From Mycetohabitans sp. B8 (GTDB taxonomy: Bacteria; Pseudomonadota; Gammaproteobacteria; Burkholderiales; Burkholderiaceae): DNA of 64,000 nt. The DNA is taken from the NCBI RefSeq assembly GCF_021991875.1, contig NZ_JAHLKR010000019.1, positions 310,001 to 374,000 on the forward strand. The letters run 5' to 3'. The position numbers and the translations under genes were made by a program. This document shows positions 28,947-37,595 of the stretch, piece by piece (within the stretch, counting starts at the first letter, position 1; each line of letters opens with the position of its first letter). The notes under the pieces are model-generated. The model searched no databases. It had not been told where the DNA came from and saw nothing but the letters and a program-made list of their open reading frames with translations.

Positions 28947-30212
28947 CTAGCGCAGTGTGTCGACGATCAACGCGACGTTCAGGCCAATCACCAGCACTGT
29001 GGCCGCCGTCGATAGCGCGGCAAGCCACGGACCGAGCCGATAGCGGCCCATCACGTCACGATGACGACACAACCAGAGCAGCGCGATCATCGGCATCGGC
29101 ACCGTAAGACTCAATACCACTTGGCTGAGGATCAGGGCACGGGTCGCATCGACACCGGCGGCGACCACCAGGAACGCAGGCAGCATCGTCACTAAGCGGC
29201 GCACGACGACAGGAATGCGGAAACCAACGAAGCCTTGCATGATCATCTGTCCCGCCATCGTGCCAACCACCGAGCTGGACAAGCCCGAAGCGATCAGCGA
29301 CACAATGAACAGCGCCGAGGCCGCGGCACCGAACAACGGCGTCAACGTCCGGTACGCCTGGTCGATCTCGGCGACGTGCGCATGGTCGGGATGAAATGCG
29401 CCGGCAGCCATCACCACCATGGCCATGTTGACCAGCCCTGCCACGCTCAGCGCAACGAGCACTTCAATCCGGTTGTAGCGCAGCAGCGTGCGACGGTCCG
29501 CGTCGCTTCGCGCGACGATGCGCTCGCCGGTCAGTCCTGAATGCAGGAAGAGCGCATGCGGCATGACCGTCGCGCCGACGATGCCGACCGCAATGGTCAA
29601 TGCCGCGCGGTCCGGTATCGATGGATGAAGCGCGCCGTGCCCGACTGCGCGCCAATCGATCGGTACGATGAACAGCTGCGCAACGTAGGCCAACGCGATG
29701 ATGCCAACCAGAGCACCAATCGCCAGTTCCAGCGGTCGAAAGCCGTGCCGCTGGAACGTCAGCATCAGGTACGTGAGCACGCCGACAATCACCATGGCGG
29801 CCAGCAGCGGAATGTGAAACAGCAACGCCACGCCGATGGCCCCGCCAATGAACTCGGCCAGGTCCGTGGCCATTGCCGCGAATTCGCTAACCACCCACAT
29901 CGACAAAGTCACCGGCTTGGGCAGACGCGCCCGGCACAACTGGGCCAGGTTGCATCCGGTCACGATGCCGAGCCGCGCCGACAGGCCTTGGAAGAGCATC
30001 GCAACGAGGCTGGCGAACAGCACCACCCACAGCAACTGATAGCCATATCCAGCGCCGGCCTGGATATTGGTCGCGAAGTTGCCCGGATCTATGTACGCGA
30101 CGGACACTACGACAGCCGGTCCGGCCAACGGCAGCAGGATGCGCACGCCGCGGCGGCGGCCGTCTAGTGCCTGTCTGACTTGTTGCGCGGTTTGCTCGCT
30201 GGAAATCGCCAT
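28947..30212 (-). CDS. mntH: Nramp-family divalent metal transporter
   Basis: Proton-coupled manganese/iron importer of the inner membrane. From the ATG at 30212 it has 421 residues and 11 predicted helices. The unwound metal-site helices are present: VAYIDPGNFATN in helix 1 (DPGN) and ATVMPHALFLHSG in helix 6 (MPH), giving the canonical Asp, Asn and Met metal ligands. Other starts are an ATG at 30224 and a GTG at 30236; spacing does not decide among them. No MntR-type or Fur-type operator was clear to me upstream. The Mn-catalase at 31550 would use imported Mn. Confidence 0.9.
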   Translation of the reverse strand: MAISSEQTAQQVRQALDGRRRGVRILLPLAGPAVVVSVAYIDPGNFATNIQAGAGYGYQLLWVVLFASLVAMLFQGLSARLGIVTGCNLAQLCRARLPKPVTLSMWVVSEFAAMATDLAEFIGGAIGVALLFHIPLLAAMVIVGVLTYLMLTFQRHGFRPLELAIGALVGIIALAYVAQLFIVPIDWRAVGHGALHPSIPDRAALTIAVGIVGATVMPHALFLHSGLTGERIVARSDADRRTLLRYNRIEVLVALSVAGLVNMAMVVMAAGAFHPDHAHVAEIDQAYRTLTPLFGAAASALFIVSLIASGLSSSVVGTMAGQMIMQGFVGFRIPVVVRRLVTMLPAFLVVAAGVDATRALILSQVVLSLTVPMPMIALLWLCRHRDVMGRYRLGPWLAALSTAATVLVIGLNVALIVDTLR

Positions 30213-30299
30213 GAATTTGCACATCCCCGTCTGCACACCTTCGTCGTATTGAACGTATCGGCGCCGGCGCGTGCGACGCCCTCCGGCAACGCCGTGGCG

Positions 30300-30575
30300 T
30301 CACCGCTCTGGATTGCGGCGGTCGTCGGCTACGACCTTGCGGCCGTATTCGAGCGCCGCCGCACGCGCCTGCTCAATCGTGTCAAACGGGCCAATCTCGG
30401 GAGCGCCCGAAAATGGGAAGATCACGCGGCGATCGGCCTGTCGCACGACCTTCAGCACACCGATAAAACGGCCATCCACGCCGGGCTTGGCGGTGACGAG
30501 CACCTTGAATCCTTCGCTCCAGGGTTCTTCGGCGCCAAACACCTGCCCCCCGGCTCGGGGTGTGTTGTACTGCAC
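30300..30575 (-). CDS. Small conserved protein of Burkholderia relatives
   Basis: A GTG at 30575 preceded by AGGAGAGG gives 91 residues (a longer reading from 30602 lacks this signal). The core (EGFKVLVTAKPGVDGRFIGV, then VVRQADRRVIFPF and GAPEIGPFDTIEQARAAA) looks like a small beta-alpha domain that I recall from short Burkholderia proteins of unknown function. No signal peptide or membrane span. It is 87 bases from mntH on the same strand. Confidence 0.65.
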   Translation of the reverse strand: MQYNTPRAGGQVFGAEEPWSEGFKVLVTAKPGVDGRFIGVLKVVRQADRRVIFPFSGAPEIGPFDTIEQARAAALEYGRKVVADDRRNPER

Positions 30576-30790
30576 GGTCCTCTCCTGTCGACGCGGTTCC
30601 ACATGCCAGCGCCGTGCGGTGCCCCGCCCCGGCTGCCACCACGCTTTGCTCGAAACACGGCACCGGCTTCACCTACCGGGCGGCACCGTTAGCCGTTAGC
30701 AGGGCTCGTTCCCGGCTGCGGGCCTTATCAATTTGCAAGCTTGCGCGAACGCAGGCCAGCCGCGCCGGCACACAAGTACGTTCAGCCCAC

Positions 30791-30843
30791 GATACGCTCT
30801 ATCCGAGATACGTTTGATAAGCGATATGTTTGATGCGCGATAC
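30791..30843. repeat. Degenerate 16-bp tandem repeat
   Basis: GATACGTTTGATAAGC (30807-30822) and GATATGTTTGATGCGC (30823-30838) are 16-base copies preceded by a weaker copy starting GATACG at 30791 and followed by GATAC. It lies in a gene-free part of 30576-31549. Confidence 0.55.
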
Positions 30844-30958
30844 CCGCGAGCACGTACAGCACCGCTAGCGCGTGGACGCGCCTGCCGGCACACGCTGCAC
30901 CGACATCGGCGTACAATAAACGACATGCATCTCGCGCCCGGCGTCGCGTGGTTCACCG

Positions 30959-31206
30959 TCAACCAGCGCCCCGCAGCCTTTCAATCAACAAACGCGCCCG
31001 TTCCAGTCCGGCGCGCACGGCTTCGTCAGCGGTAAGCCATTCTAGCGTCGCCTCTTGCGGCATGTCGAACTGCACTGGGTTGCCATCGCGCGTGATCTGA
31101 ACCTGCGGCAACCATGCGCATTGCGCTGCGCCATCACCATGACATGGTGGTCAAGGTAGTCGAGCACCGTGGCGCCCTGATCACTGGCGCCGGGCAAGCT
31201 GTTCAT
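30959..31206 (-). pseudogene. Frameshifted small conserved protein
   Basis: An ATG at 31206 six bases after GGAGG opens MNSLPGASDQGATVLDYLDHH and runs to QRNAHG; the sequence then continues in another frame as WLPQVQITRDGNPVQFDMPQ, EATLEWLTADEAVRAG and a helical end to TGA at 30961-30959. The total length is not a multiple of three, so a single small deletion near 31100 has broken an otherwise plausible 85-codon gene. I recall similar small proteins in Burkholderia; their function is unknown. The remainder of 30576-31549 shows no other gene. Confidence 0.6.
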
Positions 31207-31549
31207 CACCATCCTCCGTCGATCTACGTTGCCTTCGGGTTGCCTCCACTGCAGTATCTGTCGCACGCTTGCGCCAAATCAGACTTTTTAACGAACGGAT
31301 CGAGCCGTTCCGGCTAGGCGTGAACGCCTTGCGATCGCGCGGCGTGCACCGAACAGTCCTCCTATGGAAGCACGCGCATCGAGCCTACGCGCGACGCCGC
31401 TGTCGCAATGCTCGTGCCACGTACCCGTGTCACAACGCGTTTTCGCGTTGCGTTAGCGGGAACGCGCGTTGCGCAAACAAATCGGCGGCCGACGCTACGC
31501 GCGCGGCCTTGGCGAGCACAGCGACACCTTTCACTTCACAGGAGGCTTC

Positions 31550-32419
31550 ATGTTCGTCCACAACAAACAATTGCAGTACACCGTGCGAGTCGATGGCACG
31601 AACCCCGGCCTGGCTAATCTGCTGCTGGAGCAGTTCGGCGGCCCACAAGGCGAACTGGCCGCAGCAATGCGTTACTTCACGCAGGCCGTCTGCGAGGAAG
31701 ATCCCGGCCGCAAGGACATGCTGTTTGATATCGCTACGGAAGAACTCAGTCATCTGGAGATCATCGGGTCCATCGTCGCGATGCTCAACCGCGGAGCGAA
31801 GGGCGAGTTAGCCGAGGCGGTCGATGAGCAGGCCGAGCTTTATCGCAAACTGAATGGCGCCGGCAATGACAGCCATGTAACACAAGTGCTATACGGCGCC
31901 GGCACGCCGCTGACGAATTCGGCCGGCGTGCCGTGGAGCGCCGCGTACATCGATACGATCGGCGAGCCAACCGCCGACCTGCGCTCGAATATCGCCGCCG
32001 AAGCCAGGGCCAAGATCCTCTATGAACGGCTGATTAATGTCACCGACGATCCCGGCGTGCGAGACGCGCTCGGCTTTTTGATGACCCGCGAGGTCTCTCA
32101 CCAGAAATCATTCGAAAAAGCGCTTTATTCGATAACTTCGAATTTCCCGCCGGGCAAGCTGCCACCCGCGCCAGAATATGCGAGCAGTTATTTCAAGATG
32201 TCCAAAGGCGCGCCGCCGGAACGTGGCCCGTGGAATGAAGGCGGCGACTTGAAGCTCGTGCAAGACCCGCCCCCCGCGGTCAATGGCGGCGACGGCAGCG
32301 CCACCGTCACACTTCAGCCAGACGAGGACGCCGCGCTGAACGCAATGAAGCAGCGGCTGAAATCGGATCCGTCTGTAGATCCCGGCACCGGTGCAGAACT
32401 GGGCATGAAAAAACCGTAA
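31550..32419 (+). CDS. Manganese-containing (non-haem) catalase
   Basis: Dismutates hydrogen peroxide with a dimanganese centre, cytoplasmic. AGGAGG just before the ATG at 31550 fixes the start; the protein has 289 residues. The four-helix ferritin-like core shows the metal ligands: Glu in QGELAAAMRYFTQ, ExxH in ATEELSHLEIIG near residue 67, Glu in NIAAEARAKILYERL, and ExxH in TREVSHQKSFEKAL near residue 185. The hydrophilic C-terminal 80 residues are typical of KatN/CotJC relatives. A small acidic protein gene follows 97 bases later. Confidence 0.93.
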   Translation: MFVHNKQLQYTVRVDGTNPGLANLLLEQFGGPQGELAAAMRYFTQAVCEEDPGRKDMLFDIATEELSHLEIIGSIVAMLNRGAKGELAEAVDEQAELYRKLNGAGNDSHVTQVLYGAGTPLTNSAGVPWSAAYIDTIGEPTADLRSNIAAEARAKILYERLINVTDDPGVRDALGFLMTREVSHQKSFEKALYSITSNFPPGKLPPAPEYASSYFKMSKGAPPERGPWNEGGDLKLVQDPPPAVNGGDGSATVTLQPDEDAALNAMKQRLKSDPSVDPGTGAELGMKKP

Positions 32420-32516
32420 CGCACGATTCACAGCCTAGGCAAGTTGTGCCAGTGCGGCGCACGGAACATAACTTGCTCGATATCGATGCAGATATTCATC
32501 CGACAGGAGTATCGAA

Positions 32517-32702
32517 ATGGCAAACTACGCTACTTCAAACGACCCGCATCACAGTCCTGAGCAAGGTACGCCAAACAAGCCTGGCACATTTACCACGGAC
32601 GTGTCTGAAACCGACGATCAAGGTACGACCGTGCGCGAAACGCAAGTACGCGAAGACGATCTATCCGAGGTCGATTCGAGCGAGCGCGGCGACAAAGAGT
32701 AA
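32517..32702 (+). CDS. Tiny hydrophilic acidic protein
   Basis: A 61-residue protein with an AGGAG ribosome-binding site ten bases ahead of the ATG. It has no hydrophobic core and is rich in Asp, Glu, Thr and Ser (repeated D-E/R-E motifs), so it is likely disordered. It sits between Mn-catalase and a phosphoribosyltransferase gene, a setting that suggests a stress-related peptide, though I recognise no family. Confidence 0.6.
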   Translation: MANYATSNDPHHSPEQGTPNKPGTFTTDVSETDDQGTTVRETQVREDDLSEVDSSERGDKE

Positions 32703-32760
32703 AGCGTGGCCCGATGTCGCAAAGCTGCCCTCTGAGCTAATGACGTGGTAGACAACGGTT

Positions 32761-33429
32761 ATGCCGTTTTCGCCCCCTTTGCCTTTCGACAATCGCCGCG
32801 CGGCAGGCGTTGTGCTGGGTCATGCCCTTGCGCGTTATCGTGATGCTGCGCCGCTCGTCGTTGGCCTACCACGCGGCGGTGTACCCGTTGCATACGAGGT
32901 AGCCCGCGCCCTTAGTGGCACGCTCGATGTGCTGTTGGTACGTAAGCTCGGCGCGCCACAGCAACCTGAACTCGCGCTCGGCTCCATCATTGATGGGAAA
33001 CCGCCGCAAGTGGTCTGGAATGACGACATCATTTCCATGTTGCGTCCCAGCAGTGACTACTTGCGCGATGAACAGCGCCGCCAATGGCATGAACTGAAAC
33101 GACGCCGTGCGTTATATCGAGGCGGTATGGGGCCTGTTGCGGCCCCGCACCGTACGGTTATCGTCGTCGACGATGGCGTGGCCACCGGAAGCACGATGAA
33201 GGCGGCGCTACTCGCGTTGCGCAACTTGGGCGCTGCACGCTTAGTCGCAGCAGCGCCGGTTGCTCCACGCGACGTCTGGAATTCGATTGCGACGCTGGCG
33301 CACGATGCTATATGCCTCGCACCGCTCGATTCGTTCGGCGCCGTGAGTCTGTATTACGTCGATTTCACGCAAACCACTGACGACGAAGTCATCGAATTGA
33401 TGACGCAGGCGCGCGCTTCGCGCGCCTGA
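32761..33429 (+). CDS. Phosphoribosyltransferase-domain protein
   Basis: A 222-residue type I phosphoribosyltransferase. It has the flexible-loop region (VVGLPRGGVPVAYEVARAL), VRKLGAPQQPELALGSI, and the PRPP-binding VVDDGVATGSTMKAAL motif near residue 140. The layout matches stand-alone PRTases often encoded near stress or erythromycin-esterase-like genes; the base acceptor is unknown, and it is not a clear match to a salvage enzyme. It starts 58 bases after the small acidic protein gene and ends 128 bases before the convergent F-box-like gene. Confidence 0.82.
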   Translation: MPFSPPLPFDNRRAAGVVLGHALARYRDAAPLVVGLPRGGVPVAYEVARALSGTLDVLLVRKLGAPQQPELALGSIIDGKPPQVVWNDDIISMLRPSSDYLRDEQRRQWHELKRRRALYRGGMGPVAAPHRTVIVVDDGVATGSTMKAALLALRNLGAARLVAAAPVAPRDVWNSIATLAHDAICLAPLDSFGAVSLYYVDFTQTTDDEVIELMTQARASRA

Positions 33430-33557
33430 GTGGCCTCAGCCGTGCGAAGCTGGCCGCAGGCACCAAAACGTCAGTGCGCAACCGAGCCGCATGCCGGTCA
33501 CCGCGCTGGCGCCAGCCGACGTGGCGGCACGCGGATGGCAGCGTCGCTGAAAGCTAA

Positions 33558-35000
33558 TCATTCATCCTTTGGCCCTGTCATACTGATGAAGTCGAGCAGC
33601 TTCGTGCGAGCTGCGTCGCTAAGCGGGTTACGCTCGATGAACGCCAGAAGTTCGCTCTTTGCGCCCTCCCATTGCTGTATGGAAAGCAGCGGTACCAATT
33701 GCTGGTACACCAATTCGTCGACCACATTAAACAGACAGGCGTCGTCGCAGCCGTCGAGCAACTGCAACGCATTGCGCCACACCGACCTGGACAGTGTCGT
33801 GTCGTCCAGTCCGACGGTGCTCTCGAGCAATCCCACTACAGCTGCCTCATACTGGTCGGGCCGCACGCGACGGGCAAGAGGCTCCAGCAACGCAAATTCG
33901 GCTGCATGATATTGCTGTGGCAGCAACACCAACGCAGTCGGCAGGCGCCGAAGCACAGGACCGAGCTGATCGTCCGGCAATGCCTCTGCTAGGCTACGCA
34001 GCTGCATATAATGCGCCGGCATGTGTTGCGCCGGCAGCAGCCATATCATATGGGCCAGTGCGCCAATTGGCGCCCCTTGATAAGAGCGGGGCAATCGCTG
34101 GACCCAATCTTGCATGAGCCGGTGGTATCTGGCCAGCGTGGCTGATTCAGCCGGGTCATCTTCGCAAAATCCAGGCAGCAGCGTCACCAGTTGCTCAATC
34201 AACTCCGACTGCGCAGGCACGTCCAACGAGGCAAGCCTGCTAACGAAAGCCGAGTATTCGCGCTCGAAGCGCGGCGGATCCAGCGGCAAGCATCTGAGCA
34301 GCCATGCAAGCGAGGCCCACAACGGGTCATGCCCGGCACCACTCTTTTCGATGGCCACATGGACGAAGTCGTACATTGGCAACTGGTCTTCGGCTGGCAA
34401 TCCCGGTATTGTGCCAATCATACCTTTGCGTATTGGCAAGCCCGCATGCGTCGGCACCCGGCCCGCCATATCAAAGATCCGCTTGTATGCTTGCGCCCGG
34501 TATTGCCGGGGCAATTCCGGTATTCGAGGCCACAGCACCTCGAGCGACGTAGCCCCCAACCTCGATTCGCCGATCCGTTCAATTTCATCCAGCAGTTCCT
34601 GCGTGCTGCGCAAATCAAGCTGATGGACATTGTCAGCACGCTGATGACATAGCCAACTGCGTCGCACGTGCCATAGCGCGTAATAGGTACGCCGCGTCGT
34701 CGACGATAAACTGCCAATGTCGTCGAACGGCGTGTATGTTGCGATCTGCCGAATGATTTCGGGCGGCAGGTCTTGGAACGTCGTCGCGCGCCTCGCTGCG
34801 AAGCCCGCTGGCTGTTGTGCCGCGCGTTGGCCGGCCGACAGTGCGGCAAGCGCACCGCTCGCTGTTACACCCGGCGGCGCAGCGCCCGCAGCGCTAACTT
34901 GCTGTTGTTGCACGCATTGGGTGACAACCGCATTGCACGCGTGGATTGAATCGAAATCCATTAGCTCACCAGAAAATTTTTCGTAGGGGACCACAGCCAT
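33558..35000 (-). CDS. F-box-like protein with C-terminal helical repeats (putative effector)
   Basis: A 480-residue protein. Residues 1-70 are Gln/Ala-rich and probably unstructured. Residues 75-115 read like an F-box: FQDLPPEIIRQIATYTPFDD followed by IGSLSSTTRRTYYAL. F-boxes bind Skp1 in eukaryotic ubiquitin ligases, and bacterial ones are injected effectors. Residues 150-460 form irregular helical repeats of about 40 residues with recurring LP turns (near 163, 239, 275, 303, 322, 341, 360). No signal peptide. An ATG at 34961 is an alternative start with a better upstream GGTGAG. No secretion-linked gene lies nearby. The F-box call is by pattern, the effector role inferred. Confidence 0.6.
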   Translation of the reverse strand: MAVVPYEKFSGELMDFDSIHACNAVVTQCVQQQQVSAAGAAPPGVTASGALAALSAGQRAAQQPAGFAARRATTFQDLPPEIIRQIATYTPFDDIGSLSSTTRRTYYALWHVRRSWLCHQRADNVHQLDLRSTQELLDEIERIGESRLGATSLEVLWPRIPELPRQYRAQAYKRIFDMAGRVPTHAGLPIRKGMIGTIPGLPAEDQLPMYDFVHVAIEKSGAGHDPLWASLAWLLRCLPLDPPRFEREYSAFVSRLASLDVPAQSELIEQLVTLLPGFCEDDPAESATLARYHRLMQDWVQRLPRSYQGAPIGALAHMIWLLPAQHMPAHYMQLRSLAEALPDDQLGPVLRRLPTALVLLPQQYHAAEFALLEPLARRVRPDQYEAAVVGLLESTVGLDDTTLSRSVWRNALQLLDGCDDACLFNVVDELVYQQLVPLLSIQQWEGAKSELLAFIERNPLSDAARTKLLDFISMTGPKDE

Positions 35001-35368
35001 CGGCGGCTGCGTGGCCTCAACCCATATTAGGTCCTTGGCGCATAAGCTAGCTCAAACTACCTCGTCGGAGAGGGCAGCAAGCGGTCAGGCATAAGTTTGG
35101 GGCCGATATTGAAAAGACCCAAAATGCGCACGAAAATGCGCACGAAAAGGCGTGACAAATCGTCGCAGTGTCGGCCTGAAGGACGAATCGCCCTACCCCT
35201 TGCGATGTCCAAATAAATGGCGAATATAACCGTTCGGTGATACAATAGCCTGCTGCGTTGCAGCACCTTCGCCGCCGCCATCGGCGCCGCGAGCCGGAAG
35301 GCGCGCCAAGCCTTCGCCAAAACTACCTGCGTTACCCAATGCAGTCCCCGTTATCGATGGAGTTACGC
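35001..35368. other. Intergenic region with a 12-bp tandem repeat
   Basis: About 370 bases between the F-box-like gene and the cytochrome operon, divergent. It includes two copies of the 12-base unit AAAATGCGCACG in tandem (about 35119-35142) and presumably promoters for both sides. No coding frame is credible. Confidence 0.5.
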
Positions 35369-36112
35369 GTGTCTTCTAGACGCCTCTTGCGCCCGCTGCT
35401 GGCTGCACTTCTGGCTGCCAGCGCAGGCTTCGCCAACGCTGCCAAAGAGCAAGCGAACCTGCCACCTCTGAACTCAATGGAAGCCCGCGTCGCCGCGTGC
35501 GCCGCGTGCCACGGCGACCATGGTCAGGGCACCAACAACGATTATTTCCCGCGTCTTGCAGGCAAGCCCGCTGAATACCTGTACAACCAGTTGGTCAATT
35601 TTCGCGACGGACACCGCAAATACCCGCCGATGAACTATCTGGTCACGTACCTTTCCGACGATTATCTGCGCAAGATCGCCGAATACTACTCGAAACAACG
35701 GCCGCCGTACCCGGCGCCGTCGCAACCGACCGTATCGGCATCGACACTGGCGCGCGGCAAGCAGATCGCGCTAAACGGCGATCAGGCGAAGAATGTGCCG
35801 GCGTGCGTCGCATGCCACGGCCAGGCCCTGACCGGCATGGAGCCGGCGATCCCGGGCCTGGTCGGACTACATGCCGACTACATCAGCGCGCAGCTCGGCG
35901 CATGGCGCTCGGGCGTGCGCCGCGCGAAGGCACCGGACTGCATGCACACGGTCGCAACACGGCTCAGCGACGACGACATCGCCGCAGTCGCCAACTGGCT
36001 CTCCACGCAACCCGCGCCGGCCAATCCGGTGCCGGCGCCGGCCCGCTCGTTGAAAATGCCGCTGCAATGCGGCAGCGAGCCGCAGTCAGCGACAGGAGAC
36101 ACATCGAGATGA
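35369..36112 (+). CDS. Di-haem cytochrome c (c4/c553 type)
   Basis: Periplasmic electron carrier with two c-type haem sites: CAACH near residue 45 and CVACH near residue 145, each followed by a distal Met region (G-YFPRLAGKP and MEPAIPGLVG). I chose the GTG at 35369 because GGAG lies six bases upstream and the protein then begins with a compact Arg-rich signal peptide (RRLLRPLLAALLAASAGFANA); ATGs at 35339 and 35357 are in frame. It has 247 residues. Its stop overlaps the next cytochrome gene by ATGA. Confidence 0.88.
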   Translation: MSSRRLLRPLLAALLAASAGFANAAKEQANLPPLNSMEARVAACAACHGDHGQGTNNDYFPRLAGKPAEYLYNQLVNFRDGHRKYPPMNYLVTYLSDDYLRKIAEYYSKQRPPYPAPSQPTVSASTLARGKQIALNGDQAKNVPACVACHGQALTGMEPAIPGLVGLHADYISAQLGAWRSGVRRAKAPDCMHTVATRLSDDDIAAVANWLSTQPAPANPVPAPARSLKMPLQCGSEPQSATGDTSR

Positions 36113-37407
36113 AACGCAAGACTCTTTTCGCGCTGTCGGCCGTCATCGTGGTAGCGGCCGCGGCACTGGTGCCAGTGCTGTGGTCCGGTAGCGACAATAT
36201 CCATGGCGGCAGCGCGATGGCCGCGAGCCCGGCCGACCAGGCCGCGCTGATCAAAAAGGGCGAATACTTGGCACGCGCCGGCGACTGTGTCGCATGCCAC
36301 ACGGTACGTGGCGGCAAGCCCTTCGCTGGTGGCCTGCCGATGGCCACGCCATTCGGCACGATGTACACGCCGAACATCACACCGGACGAGCAGTACGGCA
36401 TCGGTAAGTGGAGTTCGGACGACTTCTACCGCGCGATGCACACTGGTCGTGGCAAGAACGGCGAATTGCTGTATCCGGGCTTTCCGTTCACAAGCTATAC
36501 GAAGGTCACGCGCGCGGACTCGGACGCAATCTACGCCTATTTGCGTTCAGTGACGCCGGTTGCGCAACCGAGTCGAGCGCACGAGCTACGCTTCCCATTC
36601 AATCAGCGCAACATGCTGATCGGTTGGCGTACGCTGTTCTTCCGCGAAGGCGAATACAAGCCGGACCCGACCAAGTCGGTCGAGTGGAACCGTGGCGCCT
36701 ACTTAGTGGAAGGCCTTGGCCACTGCGGCATGTGCCACACGTCAATCAACGCGCTGGGTGGCTCAAATCAGTCGGCGGCATTTGCCGGTGGCTTGATCCC
36801 GCTGCAGAACTGGTATGCACCATCGCTCACATCGAGCAAGGAAGCGGGACTGGGTGACTGGGATCTGAAGGACATCTCGGATCTGTTGAAGACTGGCGTG
36901 TCGCAACGCGGTGCGGTGTTCGGGCCCATGTCCGAAGTTGTCCACAACAGCCTGCAATACATGACTGACGAAGATATCCGGGCAATCTCGACGTACCTGA
37001 AGACGATTCCGCAGAAGAAGGAAGCACCGGAGACGATACAGTTGGAAACATCTGTCGCGTTCGGCAAGGAACTGTTCGAGCAAGGCAAGAAGATCTACAA
37101 CGATCAATGCGCGAAGTGCCACGCGGAAAATGGTCTTGGCTATCCGCCACACTTCCCGCCGCTTGCGAATAACCAGTCGGTGCAGATGCAGTCGGCCGTG
37201 AATCCGATCCGCATGGTGCTGAATGGCGGCTATCCGCCGAGCACGCACGCCAATCCTGAGCCGTACGGCATGCCGCCGTTCGCGCACTCGATGTCGGACC
37301 AGGAAGTCGCCGCAGTGGTCACGTACCTGCGCATGGCATGGGGCAACAAGGGCACGCCCGTGTCGCCGCAGCAGGTCAACGAATTGCGCTCTGCGCCGCT
37401 CGACTGA
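36109..37407 (+). CDS. Tri-haem cytochrome c (dehydrogenase cytochrome subunit-like)
   Basis: A 432-residue exported or membrane-anchored cytochrome with three CxxCH sites (CVACH near residue 62, CGMCH near residue 210, CAKCH near residue 340). This layout is that of the cytochrome subunit of membrane alcohol, gluconate or sorbitol dehydrogenases, which passes electrons to quinone or oxidase. An N-terminal KRKTLFALSAVIVVAAAALV segment is the signal or anchor. It overlaps the upstream diheme cytochrome by four bases, so the two act together. No catalytic dehydrogenase gene is adjacent, so its partner is unknown. A strong terminator follows. Confidence 0.9.
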   Translation: MKRKTLFALSAVIVVAAAALVPVLWSGSDNIHGGSAMAASPADQAALIKKGEYLARAGDCVACHTVRGGKPFAGGLPMATPFGTMYTPNITPDEQYGIGKWSSDDFYRAMHTGRGKNGELLYPGFPFTSYTKVTRADSDAIYAYLRSVTPVAQPSRAHELRFPFNQRNMLIGWRTLFFREGEYKPDPTKSVEWNRGAYLVEGLGHCGMCHTSINALGGSNQSAAFAGGLIPLQNWYAPSLTSSKEAGLGDWDLKDISDLLKTGVSQRGAVFGPMSEVVHNSLQYMTDEDIRAISTYLKTIPQKKEAPETIQLETSVAFGKELFEQGKKIYNDQCAKCHAENGLGYPPHFPPLANNQSVQMQSAVNPIRMVLNGGYPPSTHANPEPYGMPPFAHSMSDQEVAAVVTYLRMAWGNKGTPVSPQQVNELRSAPLD

Positions 37408-37430
37408 CCCCACGCGGATCTCCAATCTCA

Positions 37431-37468
37431 GGGCGCGGCCGGAACCACGGGCCGCGCCCTTTGTCTTT
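37431..37468 (+). terminator. Terminator of the cytochrome c operon
   Basis: Perfect ten-base arms GGGCGCGGCC (37431-37440) and GGCCGCGCCC (37450-37459), a nine-base loop, then TTTGTCTTTATT. Confidence 0.9.
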
Positions 37469-37595
37469 ATTATCACGCTGTTGTACTTACGCGGGGCACG
37501 CGACAGTCGGCCTGCCCTCGTGTCTTCAAGCTTTCACTGCACCGGTTCGCGACTGATGCGCGTTGCGCACCGGACCGGTGACGACACCATCCAAC

